A stretch of DNA of 43,452 nt from assembly GCA_934168355.1 (NCBI GenBank), contig CAKPNI010000012.1:1-43452 (forward strand), in the 5' to 3' direction. Within the stretch, counting starts at the first letter, position 1. The number at the start of each line of letters is the position of its first letter. This DNA is from an uncultured Clostridia bacterium (GTDB taxonomy: Bacteria; Bacillota; Clostridia; TANB77; CAG-508). The notes beneath the pieces are model-generated. The model did not search any database and was not told the origin of the DNA. It saw only the letters and a program-made list of their open reading frames with translations. Positions 32,541 to 40,161 of the stretch are shown in pieces. Made by a program: the position numbers and the translations under genes.

Positions 32541-32675
32541 TAAAAAATTGACTTTTCTTGTTACAAGATAAGCCAATTAATCCACGTCAAATAACTGTTT
32601 TAATTATTTTATTTTTCTTACCTTTTCCCATTGGTTAAGGTGAGAAGTGGAATACTTCTTCTTGCAACAGCTATT
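32541..32675 (-). promoter_or_regulatory. infC operon leader with attenuator (L20-leader-like)
   Basis: The transcribed leader contains the hairpin AGAAGT-ATTCC-ACTTCT (32643-32659), a conserved-looking CTCACCTTAACC, and finally ATTGGCTTATCTTG paired with CAAGAAAAGTCAAT followed by TTTTTT (32577-32541), an intrinsic terminator just before the infC ribosome site. In Bacillus the same operon is controlled by L20-dependent attenuation. Confidence 0.7.
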
Positions 32676-32704
32676 ATTTTATTACTTTTTTTCGTATTTG
32701 TCAA
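32676..32704 (-). promoter_or_regulatory. Sigma-A promoter of infC operon
   Basis: TTGACA (32704-32699), a 17-nt spacer and TAAAAT (32681-32676). Confidence 0.85.
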
Positions 32705-32741
32705 GCGTTTTTGATTTTTTTGGATAGACTTTTAAAAAAAA

Positions 32742-32793
32742 TTTCGTATTGGGGACGGTTCTTTTCGCGAAAAGAACCGTCCCCAATACGAAA
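32742..32793. repeat. Perfect 52-bp REP-like palindrome, GGGGACGGTTC class
   Basis: Two 26-nt arms, TTTCGTATTGGGGACGGTTC plus TTTTCG and the exact reverse complement, meet at TCGCGA. It is the best-preserved copy of the family. It starts 3 nt after the yunB stop, upstream of the infC promoter. Confidence 0.95.
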
Positions 32794-32795
32794 AA

Positions 32796-33501
32796 TCACT
32801 TCTCAACATTAAAATAATTATCCGGAATATCCCCCATAATCACATTTTCAATCAACAAAACCTGATTAGAAACATCTGTATCAACATTTTCATATGGAGT
32901 CAAAATACTAACCTTGCAATTAATTTGCAAATAAACTCTATGCATAGTTTGATTTATCCCTTGTGAAACAAACTCACTTCTAACATCAGTATCAACCTTT
33001 CCGCCAGATGACAAACCAATTCTTATATTAGGGCCTATACTAGATAAAAGCTTGCTTCCTGTAAAGCTACCTAATGAAAGTTTAATAGTTGTATCATCAT
33101 AGTTATTCAATGACTTTTGAACCTTTATCGCAATATCAGAAGTTATTTCATTTAAAGTAAAAATATTTGCACTAATCATTTTCACATTTCCGGTTGCTGT
33201 CTTTTTCTACTGTAAACATATCCCCATATTTATAATTTGCCATAACATTTGTAGATTCCTCATTTGTAACAATTGTTGCAATTTCGTGTGCTTTTTCTTC
33301 ACATAAAGCCCTAAAAATTGGGTCTACCGATTTGTACAAAATATTAAATGTAAAAATTGCAACCAAAATTATCACGCAAAAACATAAAAAACTTTTATTT
33401 TTCTTGTTGTTTCCCCTACCAAAATTTCCTTTGTGATTTCCTTTAAAAATGTTTAATCTACCTCTTGAGTAAATTTTATATGACGACTTGCTCTCTTGCA
33501 T
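32796..33501 (-). CDS. yunB: Sporulation protein YunB, +1 frameshift at a CGG codon
   Basis: YunB is a sigma-E-controlled protein of the developing spore. Frame 0 from the ATG at 33501 gives a basic N-terminus, one membrane helix (LCFCVIILVAIFTFNILY) and YKYGDMFTVEKDSN, then meets CGG at 33192 and a stop 6 codons later. Skipping the C gives GNVKMISANIFTLNEITSDI and the full YunB domain (IKLSLGSFTGSKLLSSIGPN; GINQTMHRVYLQINCKVSI; IENVIMGDIPDNYF), total 234 aa. The start overlaps the sipL stop by 26 nt. The substitute start at 33185 (MKMISANIF) has no good ribosome site, so two separate genes are unlikely. Confidence 0.88.
33190..33192 (-). other. CGG +1 frameshift site in yunB
   Basis: Context: GAC AGC AAC C GGA AAT GTG. 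CGG is codon 104; dropping the C at 33192 restores Ser-Asn-Gly-Asn-Val-Lys. Confidence 0.83.
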
Positions 33502-35056
33502 TTTCGTTAATTTCTTTCTTTATATAATTAAACTTAGGAATATAAATTTTCTGTCCTATAATTATTTTATTTGCATCTTCAATTCCATTCATTCTTACCA
33601 ACTCATCTACTGTGCTATTAAATCTCTTAGCAATTTTCCATAATGAATCCCCCGGCTTTACAATGTACAAAATTAAACTATCATAATCTTGATCATTTTT
33701 TTCCGGCTCCTCAGAAAATTCAACATTGTCTATAATATTCATGCTTACATTTCTGTTAGTTCGTGTATCTAATATTATTTCAACTTCTCCAGATATTTCT
33801 CCTCTTGAACTGATTTCAAAATTTGTACTTTCTACAGAAATATCTGTTTCCACATTTATTTTGTCACTTCTTGTATCATTATCAACAGAACATTCAAATG
33901 GCATTTTTGCACTTCTTGAATTTACAGAGCTTTCATTTGTGAAAATAAAATTCAAATTTAAATCCCCTGTATATGTTATCTTTGAATTAGAAATTTCTGT
34001 ATTTACAAGACTTGGTGTAACTTCAACATCTAAAAGGCTTCCCTCACTCACATCTGGTATTTGAACTTGGTCTTTTATCGTAAATTCTTTTGATGTTTCA
34101 CATTTGTCTGATGAAGAAGAAATTCTCTTTTGAGAAAATTCTAAATTACAAGTTGGACTATATAAATCTTGTATTAAATTTATTTGCTTTTTCTCATAAG
34201 CCATACAACTTTCCTCTATTTCAAGCTCAATATATATTGAATGTTCCTCTGCGGGATTTGGCTTACATATCATATTTTTTATTTCATAATTTACATCACA
34301 AATATTGTCTTCAGATATATTTTGAATATCTATAAATCCAACAACTGGTATTCTTCCAACTACTCTTCCAATTCTGTTATCTTCTGTTAAATACATAATT
34401 TTAATTTCTGCCTCTGCTTTTGCTAAAACCTTATTATAACTTATTTTTATATCTTTGTCTACCAAATTAATGTCCACTTTTAAAACTTCTGCAAGCTCAT
34501 CAGTTTGCTCTATATTTAATGTGTCTTTTGCATATACTGATGTTTTTCCATTTCCAATTAATGAATTCACGCAAAAATCTTCTTGTAATGTCTGGATGTC
34601 ATCAACATTTGTTATTTGATTAATTATTTCTACATCTTCATTGGAATATATTTTTATACTTACCTCTAAACTTGCCTTTATGCTAACCTTTCTTCCATTT
34701 ATTACTTTACATTCTATGTCTCTTATTACACACTTTGTACTAAGAAACATTCCCTCTCTACACCCTTGAACTGCAATATTTTCCGAAAAATCCAAGTTAC
34801 AATTCAATGCTCTTAAATTATCGTCTTTGCTGTCCGGTAAATACATTACATATGTATTAATACATCCTTCAATTTTAACTTTATCTTCTGCGACTTCTTT
34901 TTTATATAAACATACATTTCCTGATACATTTATTGTATTTAATATGTCTGGTTTTGAGTCAGGAACTATCATATCACTATTTACAAAAATCAATTCCTTT
35001 TTTTCTGTTACCAGTTTGTTAATACATATATTTTCTTTGCTTACTTGTACTTTCAT
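33476..35056 (-). CDS. sipL: SipL-like spore morphogenetic protein (SPOCS/LysM)
   Basis: 526 aa. The layout is a run of SPOCS (DUF3794) domains and a C-terminal LysM domain (LYIVKPGDSLWKIAKRFNST, then LVRMNGIEDANKIIIGQKIY), as in clostridial SipL, which tethers SpoIVA and the coat to the forespore surface. The early part has the family phrase VNSDMIVPDSKPDILNTINV. It lacks CGG codons and is intact. The ATG at 35056 follows AGGAGG, but that site is buried in an 18-bp hairpin. It is co-transcribed with yunB, also a mother-cell gene. Confidence 0.88.
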   Translation of the reverse strand: MKVQVSKENICINKLVTEKKELIFVNSDMIVPDSKPDILNTINVSGNVCLYKKEVAEDKVKIEGCINTYVMYLPDSKDDNLRALNCNLDFSENIAVQGCREGMFLSTKCVIRDIECKVINGRKVSIKASLEVSIKIYSNEDVEIINQITNVDDIQTLQEDFCVNSLIGNGKTSVYAKDTLNIEQTDELAEVLKVDINLVDKDIKISYNKVLAKAEAEIKIMYLTEDNRIGRVVGRIPVVGFIDIQNISEDNICDVNYEIKNMICKPNPAEEHSIYIELEIEESCMAYEKKQINLIQDLYSPTCNLEFSQKRISSSSDKCETSKEFTIKDQVQIPDVSEGSLLDVEVTPSLVNTEISNSKITYTGDLNLNFIFTNESSVNSRSAKMPFECSVDNDTRSDKINVETDISVESTNFEISSRGEISGEVEIILDTRTNRNVSMNIIDNVEFSEEPEKNDQDYDSLILYIVKPGDSLWKIAKRFNSTVDELVRMNGIEDANKIIIGQKIYIPKFNYIKKEINENAREQVVI

Positions 35057-35061
35057 AAATT

Positions 35062-35103
35062 AAACCTCCTAATATAATTTACTATAATTATATTAAGAGG
35101 TTT
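35062..35103 (-). promoter_or_regulatory. Hairpin burying the sipL ribosome-binding site
   Basis: On minus AAACCTCTTAATATAATT pairs over 18 positions (one U-G) with AATTATATTAGGAGGTTT around a 6-nt loop. The 3' arm contains the Shine-Dalgarno AGGAGG, 7-8 nt from the sipL ATG. Confidence 0.75.
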
Positions 35104-35115
35104 GGATTTTATGAC
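35085..35115 (-). promoter_or_regulatory. Candidate sigma-E promoter of sipL-yunB
   Basis: GTCATAAA (35115-35108), a spacer of about 13 nt and AATATAAT resemble the sigma-E elements GTCATATT and CATACAAT. A transcript from here would begin inside the hairpin and lack its 5' arm. Confidence 0.45.
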
Positions 35116-35124
35116 TTTTTTCCA

Positions 35125-35245
35125 AAGGGACCGTTTCTTTTTGCGAAATGATCGTTTCTTTTTCCACTGGGACCGTTTCTTTTCGCGAAATGATCGTTTC
35201 TTTTTCCAGTGGGACCGTTTCTTTTCGCGAAATGAAACGGTCCCA
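35125..35245. repeat. Tandem array of REP-like palindromes, GGGACCGTTTC class
   Basis: Three copies of GGGACCGTTTC begin at about 35128, 35168 and 35212, each followed by TTTTTGCG or TTTTCGCG and AAATGAT or AAATGAA. The last ends in the matching GAAACGGTCCCACTGAG. The unit repeats every 40-44 bp, so this copy number differs from the single palindromes elsewhere. Confidence 0.88.
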
Positions 35246-35254
35246 CTGAGAAAA

Positions 35255-35704
35255 CTAGCAACAATTTTTTATAGAACCTTTACAATCACATATATTTTCT
35301 AATGTGTCTGTAAATTCTTTATCGCCTATTTGCTGTCCATGATGAGCTAGGTCTCCCATTGTTAATATTCCTACCATTTTGTTTTGTTCGTTAACAACAG
35401 GTATTCTTCTTATTTGATTTTGAGACATTGTTTTTTGTGCTTGACAAACATCCTCTTTACATCCACAAGTGTAAACCTGAGTTGTCATTATTTCACTTAC
35501 TGGTGTATTTTTTGAATCTTTGCCACAAGCTACAGTTCTTAAAACTATATCTCTATCTGTTATAAGTCCAACAACGCATTTTTCATCATTACATACTGGA
35601 ATACATCCAACATGATTTTCATTCATTATTCGTGCCACATCATATACTTTGCAATCCGGTTTTACATAGCATACGTCTTGACACATACATTCATCTACTT
35701 TCAT
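35255..35704 (-). CDS. CBS-domain protein, Cys-rich
   Basis: 149 aa with two CBS domains (about 6-60 and 72-130), a fold that binds adenosyl nucleotides. Motifs: NHVGCIPVCNDEKCVVGLIT followed by DRDIVLRTVA, and RRIPVVNEQNKMVGILTMGD followed by LA. The protein has an unusual number of Cys (CMCQDVC at the start, CGCKEDVC in the middle, CDCKGSIKNCC at the end), so metal or redox binding is possible. The ATG at 35704 is chosen over 35722 because AAAGGAC precedes it. It stands alone between palindromes and prmC. Function is unknown; it is an IMPDH/CBS-like regulator family without an enzyme domain. Confidence 0.85.
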   Translation of the reverse strand: MKVDECMCQDVCYVKPDCKVYDVARIMNENHVGCIPVCNDEKCVVGLITDRDIVLRTVACGKDSKNTPVSEIMTTQVYTCGCKEDVCQAQKTMSQNQIRRIPVVNEQNKMVGILTMGDLAHHGQQIGDKEFTDTLENICDCKGSIKNCC

Positions 35705-35815
35705 TTTACCTAGTCCTTTCATATTTTGATTTTGAGCAATTTTGTGATGTCTTTATTTTTAATTTTGAACATTTCTTTATTGCTCAATTTTATTATTGCA
35801 AAACTAAATAAAAAT

Positions 35816-35850
35816 ATACTGGAAAAGAAATCAGTATTCTTTTCCAGTAT
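35816..35850. terminator. Terminator after prmC
   Basis: A perfect 14-bp hairpin, ATACTGGAAAAGAA with TTCTTTTCCAGTAT, 7-nt loop; on minus ATTTTTATTT follows. It closes the ftsE-prmC operon. Confidence 0.75.
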
Positions 35851-35916
35851 TTTCCAAAATTTATTATGACCATAATAACATTATATATAAGTTTTAATCA
35901 ATTTATTTTCCCGTTT

Positions 35917-36762
35917 TTATCCAATTTGAGCTGTTATAACTCTATCATTCTCACATAAATCTTTTACACATTTTATATTTACATATCTTTTCTTTTTTTC
36001 CAAAATTTGCCTTACGGCAATTCTTTGATTATATCCTATCTCTAAACATATATAGCCTTGTCTGTTTAAATATTTATAGCCATTATCTGCAATTTTTCTA
36101 TAGAAGTCTAGACCATCTTTTCCTCCATCTAAGGCAATTCTTGGTTCATTTTGCACATCTTTTGATAATTTTTTTATTGTTTCTGTTTCTATATAAGGTG
36201 GATTAGATACAATTATGTCAAACTTTTTGTCTTTTATTTTATCAAACATATTTGATTCTATGAATTCTATATTATTTTTTACTCCATTTAATTCTGCATT
36301 TTTCTTGGCAAGCTCAATTGCTTTTGAGCTTATATCAATAGCACAAATATGTACATTTTTTATGTATTTTGCAAGAGATACGGCTATTGCTCCACTTCCT
36401 GTACATAAATCCAAAATGACCGGATTTTGTATGTTTTCGGCTATTTTTATTACTTCTTCTACTAGGATTTCTGTATCTGGTCTTGGTATTAATACATCTT
36501 TTGTTACAAGAAAATTAAGTTTCATAAATTCTTGTCTTCCTGTTATGTATTGCAAAGGTTCTCCTAAAATAAGCCTTTTTACATTTTTTATGTATCTATC
36601 TCTTTCAATATTTTGCACTTCTTGGTTGTCATATATCATTATGTATTCTCTAGTTTTTTTTAAAGTTGCTTGTAATAACATTCTTGCTTTTGTTTTTGGC
36701 GCATCAATGTTTTCGTTTTTTAGCATTATTACTGCCTGATTTAATAGTTCTTTTATTGTCAT
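35917..36762 (-). CDS. prmC: Release factor glutamine methyltransferase PrmC
   Basis: 281 aa SAM-dependent enzyme that methylates the GGQ glutamine of release factors RF1 and RF2. Recognised by the N-terminal helical domain (LLQATLKKTREYIMIYDNQE), GEPLQYITGRQEFMKLNFLV, RPDTEILVEEVI, the SAM loop VILDLCTGSGAIAVSLAKY and the catalytic NPPYIE. The start is behind a GGTGATAA-like weak site just after pgsA, 14 nt. prfA, its common neighbour, is absent. It is the last gene of the ftsE operon. Confidence 0.95.
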   Translation of the reverse strand: MTIKELLNQAVIMLKNENIDAPKTKARMLLQATLKKTREYIMIYDNQEVQNIERDRYIKNVKRLILGEPLQYITGRQEFMKLNFLVTKDVLIPRPDTEILVEEVIKIAENIQNPVILDLCTGSGAIAVSLAKYIKNVHICAIDISSKAIELAKKNAELNGVKNNIEFIESNMFDKIKDKKFDIIVSNPPYIETETIKKLSKDVQNEPRIALDGGKDGLDFYRKIADNGYKYLNRQGYICLEIGYNQRIAVRQILEKKKRYVNIKCVKDLCENDRVITAQIG

Positions 36763-36776
36763 ATTATTATCACCCT

Positions 36777-37415
36777 TTATCTATCCTTTAATAGTTCCTT
36801 GCCACCTTTTAAATAGTCTAGGCCAGAAAATATTGTTGCTATGACACAGATTATAAGCATTATAGTTGACAATATATTTATTATAAATTGCCCTGTTGTC
36901 ATATAAATTGCTGCTGAATTTACCATCATTTCAGTTTCTGTTGATACTCTAAAAATGAACTCTCCAAAAGAAAATTTATCTATATAGCATAGAATTATTG
37001 CAATCATTTGTGTTACTGTTTTTAGTTTTCCCCAAATTGATGCTGCAATAACTTCTCCTCCGTTTTGTGAGGCTATTAGTCTATATCCTGAAACTACAAA
37101 TTCTCTAAATAATATTATTATTGGTATCCATGCTGGTATTTTTTCAAAATCTACTAACATTATTAATGCTGCTAAAACTAGTATTTTGTCTGCAATTGGG
37201 TCAAGGAATTTTCCAAATGTGGTTACCAAATTTCTTGACCTTGCAATTGTGCCATCTAATTTGTCTGTTATTGATGCAATTATAAATATTAAATCTATTA
37301 CTAAATATGTAATTGGTATTCCTAAAAATTCTCCTTGTATATTAAAAAATGGAATTATTACCATTATTGGTACAAGTATTATTCTAAATATTGTTAATTT
37401 ATTTGGCAAATTCAT
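36777..37415 (-). CDS. pgsA: CDP-diacylglycerol-glycerol-3-phosphate phosphatidyltransferase
   Basis: 212 aa membrane enzyme that makes phosphatidylglycerol phosphate from CDP-diacylglycerol. The CDP-alcohol phosphotransferase motif (Dx2DGx2ARx8Gx3Dx3D) is complete: DKLDGTIAR, then FGKFLDPIADK. The start NLPNKLTIFRIILVPIMV is typical. The ATG at 37415 is used, with AAAGGAA upstream; the frame also opens at a GTG two codons earlier. Four to five hydrophobic segments follow. It lies between the ctpA-type protease and prmC. Confidence 0.95.
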   Translation of the reverse strand: MNLPNKLTIFRIILVPIMVIIPFFNIQGEFLGIPITYLVIDLIFIIASITDKLDGTIARSRNLVTTFGKFLDPIADKILVLAALIMLVDFEKIPAWIPIIILFREFVVSGYRLIASQNGGEVIAASIWGKLKTVTQMIAIILCYIDKFSFGEFIFRVSTETEMMVNSAAIYMTTGQFIINILSTIMLIICVIATIFSGLDYLKGGKELLKDR

Positions 37416-37488
37416 GTGCACATTCCTTTCATTTTCTATCTTTTATTTTTTTACAAACTTAAATTCTGTTTGAAATATTTTTTTATTA

Positions 37489-38733
37489 TTATTCATTTTT
37501 TAAAACTTCAATTGCTTTTTTAAGTTGCGTATCTTCGTCTTTCGTTACAGAGTAAATACTTTTTACTGTGTTTGGTAATTTCACTTCTTCATCTGGTGTA
37601 ATACCAACTTTGTGTATCGTTGTTCCTTTTGGTGTGTAATATTCTTCAGTTGTTATTTTTAAACCACTTCCATCTGCTAGAGAAAGTAATGTTTGAATTA
37701 TTCCTTTTCCATAAGTTTTTGTTCCTATAATTTTAGCTCTTTCATTATCTTGCAAACTACATGCTAAAATTTCAGAAGCACTTGCGGAGTTTTCATTTGC
37801 TAAAACTACTACTGGCATTGTAAATGTTGGGTCATTTTCTGAATATGTTATTTCTTTTTTCTGGTCTTTGTCTACTGTTGATATTATAGTTTGACCTTTA
37901 TCTAGTAACATATCTGCTATATCTGTTGCTTCATTTACAATTCCTCCACCATTATTACGCAAATCTATGATTAAACTTTTAGCTCCTTTTGATTGCAATT
38001 CTTCTACTTTTTCTTTAAAGTCTTTGGCTGTATCTTCATCAAAACTTGGTATTTTTAAGTATCCTATATTATTTTCAAGTGTTTCTATTGTTATAGGATT
38101 TGTATTTATTTTTTCTCTTTTTATTTCAAAGTTTAGTCTTTCTCCATCTCTTTCTATTTCAAGTTTTACTGTTGTTCCAGCTTCTCCTTTTATATAGTCT
38201 GCAATTGTATTAAAGTCATCTGCTGTATATTCTGTTCCATCTACACTTATAATTTGGTCCCCTGCTTTTATTCCTGCTTTTTCTGCTGGACTTTCAGGAA
38301 TTGGATAATAAACAACTACTCTTCCAGTATCTTTATCTGCTACCATATAAATACCTATTCCGACAAAATTTCCTGTTATATTTTCTGTGTAGTCTTCCAT
38401 TTCGTCTGCTGGTATATATTCCGTATATTCATCTCCTAATCCTTCAACATACCCTTTTATAGCACCTTCATTTAATTTTTCTTCATCTATTTTGTCATTC
38501 CATAAATAATATTTATTTATAGTCGTTTTTATTTTTTTCAAATATTTTTCTAAATCTGTGCTTTTAGAAGTACTTTCCGAATTTCCTGAAGATGAACCTG
38601 TTCCAATCATTGAAACAAGTGATGTATTATTAAAATATGAATACATTGAAAATGCTGTAATCATAAATGTAACAAAAGCTGTTAATACAACTAACATTAT
38701 GGTTTTGTATATTCTATTTTTTCTGTTTTCCAT
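37489..38733 (-). CDS. ctpA: S41-family carboxy-terminal processing protease (CtpA)
   Basis: 414 aa. An N-terminal membrane anchor (TIMLVVLTAFVTFMITAFSM), a helical region, a PDZ domain (GNFVGIGIYMVADKDTG; SPAEKAGIKAGDQIISVDG) and the S41 catalytic core: LIIDLRNNGGGIVNEA, Ser in ANENSASASEI, Lys in GTKTYGKGIIQTL. It degrades or trims extracytoplasmic proteins. The strong site AGGAGG touches a TTG (38763) but lies 31 nt from the ATG at 38733; a small hairpin (GCTTAAA/TTTAAGC) between them could bring the site near. The ATG is preferred with reserve. In the ftsEX-M23 operon it may tune hydrolase levels. Confidence 0.9.
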   Translation of the reverse strand: MENRKNRIYKTIMLVVLTAFVTFMITAFSMYSYFNNTSLVSMIGTGSSSGNSESTSKSTDLEKYLKKIKTTINKYYLWNDKIDEEKLNEGAIKGYVEGLGDEYTEYIPADEMEDYTENITGNFVGIGIYMVADKDTGRVVVYYPIPESPAEKAGIKAGDQIISVDGTEYTADDFNTIADYIKGEAGTTVKLEIERDGERLNFEIKREKINTNPITIETLENNIGYLKIPSFDEDTAKDFKEKVEELQSKGAKSLIIDLRNNGGGIVNEATDIADMLLDKGQTIISTVDKDQKKEITYSENDPTFTMPVVVLANENSASASEILACSLQDNERAKIIGTKTYGKGIIQTLLSLADGSGLKITTEEYYTPKGTTIHKVGITPDEEVKLPNTVKSIYSVTKDEDTQLKKAIEVLKNE

Positions 38734-38837
38734 TTTTCTCTGCTTAAATAAGAATTTAAGCAACCTCCTTTTATAAGTGATTTTAGGTTTTATTAGGTTT
38801 TCCTATAACCTTTAATCTTAAACTAAATTTTTGTATA

Positions 38838-40118
38838 CTATGGCAAATATGGCCTTGGATTAACACAATTTGCATATCTCATTCCCGGACTTCTTATTTC
38901 GAAATGTAAATGTGGTCCTGATACATTTCCTGTTGCCCCAGAAAGCATTATTAATTGTCCTTTTGAAACAGTTTGCCCTTGTGAAATCTTAACTGATGAT
39001 GCATGTGCATAAAAACTATATATATTATTTCCATGGTATATTTCTACAAAGTTACCATATGCTCTACTAAATCCTGTATCTACAACAATTCCATCTCCAA
39101 TTGCAAATACTTGTGTTCCTGTACTCGCTCTAAAGTCAACACCTGTATGTTTTCCTGAACTCCACATCGAACCAGAAACTCCATATCCTGTTCCAATTAT
39201 AGGGTTACTTACTGGCCATCCAAATCCATAAGAACTTGATGAGCTATTTCCATTTGAACCATTGCTTGTATTTCCACTATTCGAATTTGAATTATTATTA
39301 GCTGAATTATTGCTACTATTATTTTTTGAACTATTCTTCTTTTTCTCTTCTTCTTCTTTTTGCTTTTGTTTTCTTAATTTTTCTTCATATTCTTTTTGTA
39401 ACTTCGTTATTTGAGCATTTACTTTATCTTCGTGTTCTTGAAGTTCTGCTATTTCAGCTGTTTTTTCTTTTTCGTCAGAAGATAATTGACTTACTTTTTC
39501 TTCTTTTTCTTTTTTTAATACTTGAACCTGATTTGATTTGGCTTGTTGTTCTGCTTTTTCATCACTTAATTCTTTTTTTGATTGTTCCAAATCTGTTTTT
39601 TCTGTTTCAAGCTTATTTTTGGCAGTTTCAACTTGATTCATCATTTCTGCGTCATAACTTGCCATTTCTGATACCAAATAAAATGACGAAATAATGTCTA
39701 CAAGTCCTTTTTTAGAAGAGCAAAATACATCTAAATATGAAATATCGCCATTTTCATATAATGTAACTAATCTTTCATCCAAAGATGCTTGTTTTGCCTT
39801 TAGATCTTCCTCATCTTCTTTTATTTGATTTTCAATATTACCTATTTTATTTTCTAATTCCTGAGTTTTTGTCTTAAGTTCTTCTATTTTTCCTTGATAT
39901 TCACTTATTTGATTTGCTAACTCTTCTACCTTTGAAAGTGTATCTGATTTTTCTTCTTTTATGTCATTTAATTCATCTTGTGCTTGCGAAATAGAGTTAC
40001 TTATATCATTTTTTTGATTTTTTAATTCACTTTCTGTAACCGCAAACACACTACAAGTATATGTTGTAATGATTGTGATTATTAGTCCTATTACTGGTAT
40101 CTTAAAACTTTTTTTCAT
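38838..40118 (-). CDS. M23 peptidase with coiled-coil, EnvC-like
   Basis: 426 aa, exported. A signal peptide (IPVIGLIITIITTYTCSVFA) precedes a long coiled-coil (about 28-245), a Ser/Asn-rich linker (about 255-300) and an M23 LytM domain with the zinc ligands HTGVDF and HLHFEI. Such proteins cut peptidoglycan cross-links or activate other hydrolases. The neighbouring gene upstream is a paralogue, and ftsEX are two genes away, so control by FtsEX is likely. The ATG at 40118 follows AAAGGAA. Low-complexity linker codons are AT-rich like the rest. Confidence 0.92.
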   Translation of the reverse strand: MKKSFKIPVIGLIITIITTYTCSVFAVTESELKNQKNDISNSISQAQDELNDIKEEKSDTLSKVEELANQISEYQGKIEELKTKTQELENKIGNIENQIKEDEEDLKAKQASLDERLVTLYENGDISYLDVFCSSKKGLVDIISSFYLVSEMASYDAEMMNQVETAKNKLETEKTDLEQSKKELSDEKAEQQAKSNQVQVLKKEKEEKVSQLSSDEKEKTAEIAELQEHEDKVNAQITKLQKEYEEKLRKQKQKEEEEKKKNSSKNNSSNNSANNNSNSNSGNTSNGSNGNSSSSSYGFGWPVSNPIIGTGYGVSGSMWSSGKHTGVDFRASTGTQVFAIGDGIVVDTGFSRAYGNFVEIYHGNNIYSFYAHASSVKISQGQTVSKGQLIMLSGATGNVSGPHLHFEIRSPGMRYANCVNPRPYLP

Positions 40119-40161
40119 AAATAAAATTTCCTTTCTTTTATCTTAAAGTTTATTTTAATTC

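Noticed and set aside
33172..33185. Separate gene starting at 33185 for the YunB C-terminal part
   Set aside because: No ribosome site precedes that ATG, and the joined frames match a single YunB protein.
12676..33501. Five independent sequencing errors or ordinary pseudogenes
   Set aside because: Errors and decay fall mainly in homopolymers and at varied positions. Here all five breaks are a C before GGN forming an in-frame CGG, with no other damage in the genes. The possibility is kept as the main alternative in the findings but is not the preferred reading.
35125..35245. CRISPR array
   Set aside because: The units repeat every 40-44 bp but are themselves palindromes without unique spacers; no cas genes are nearby.
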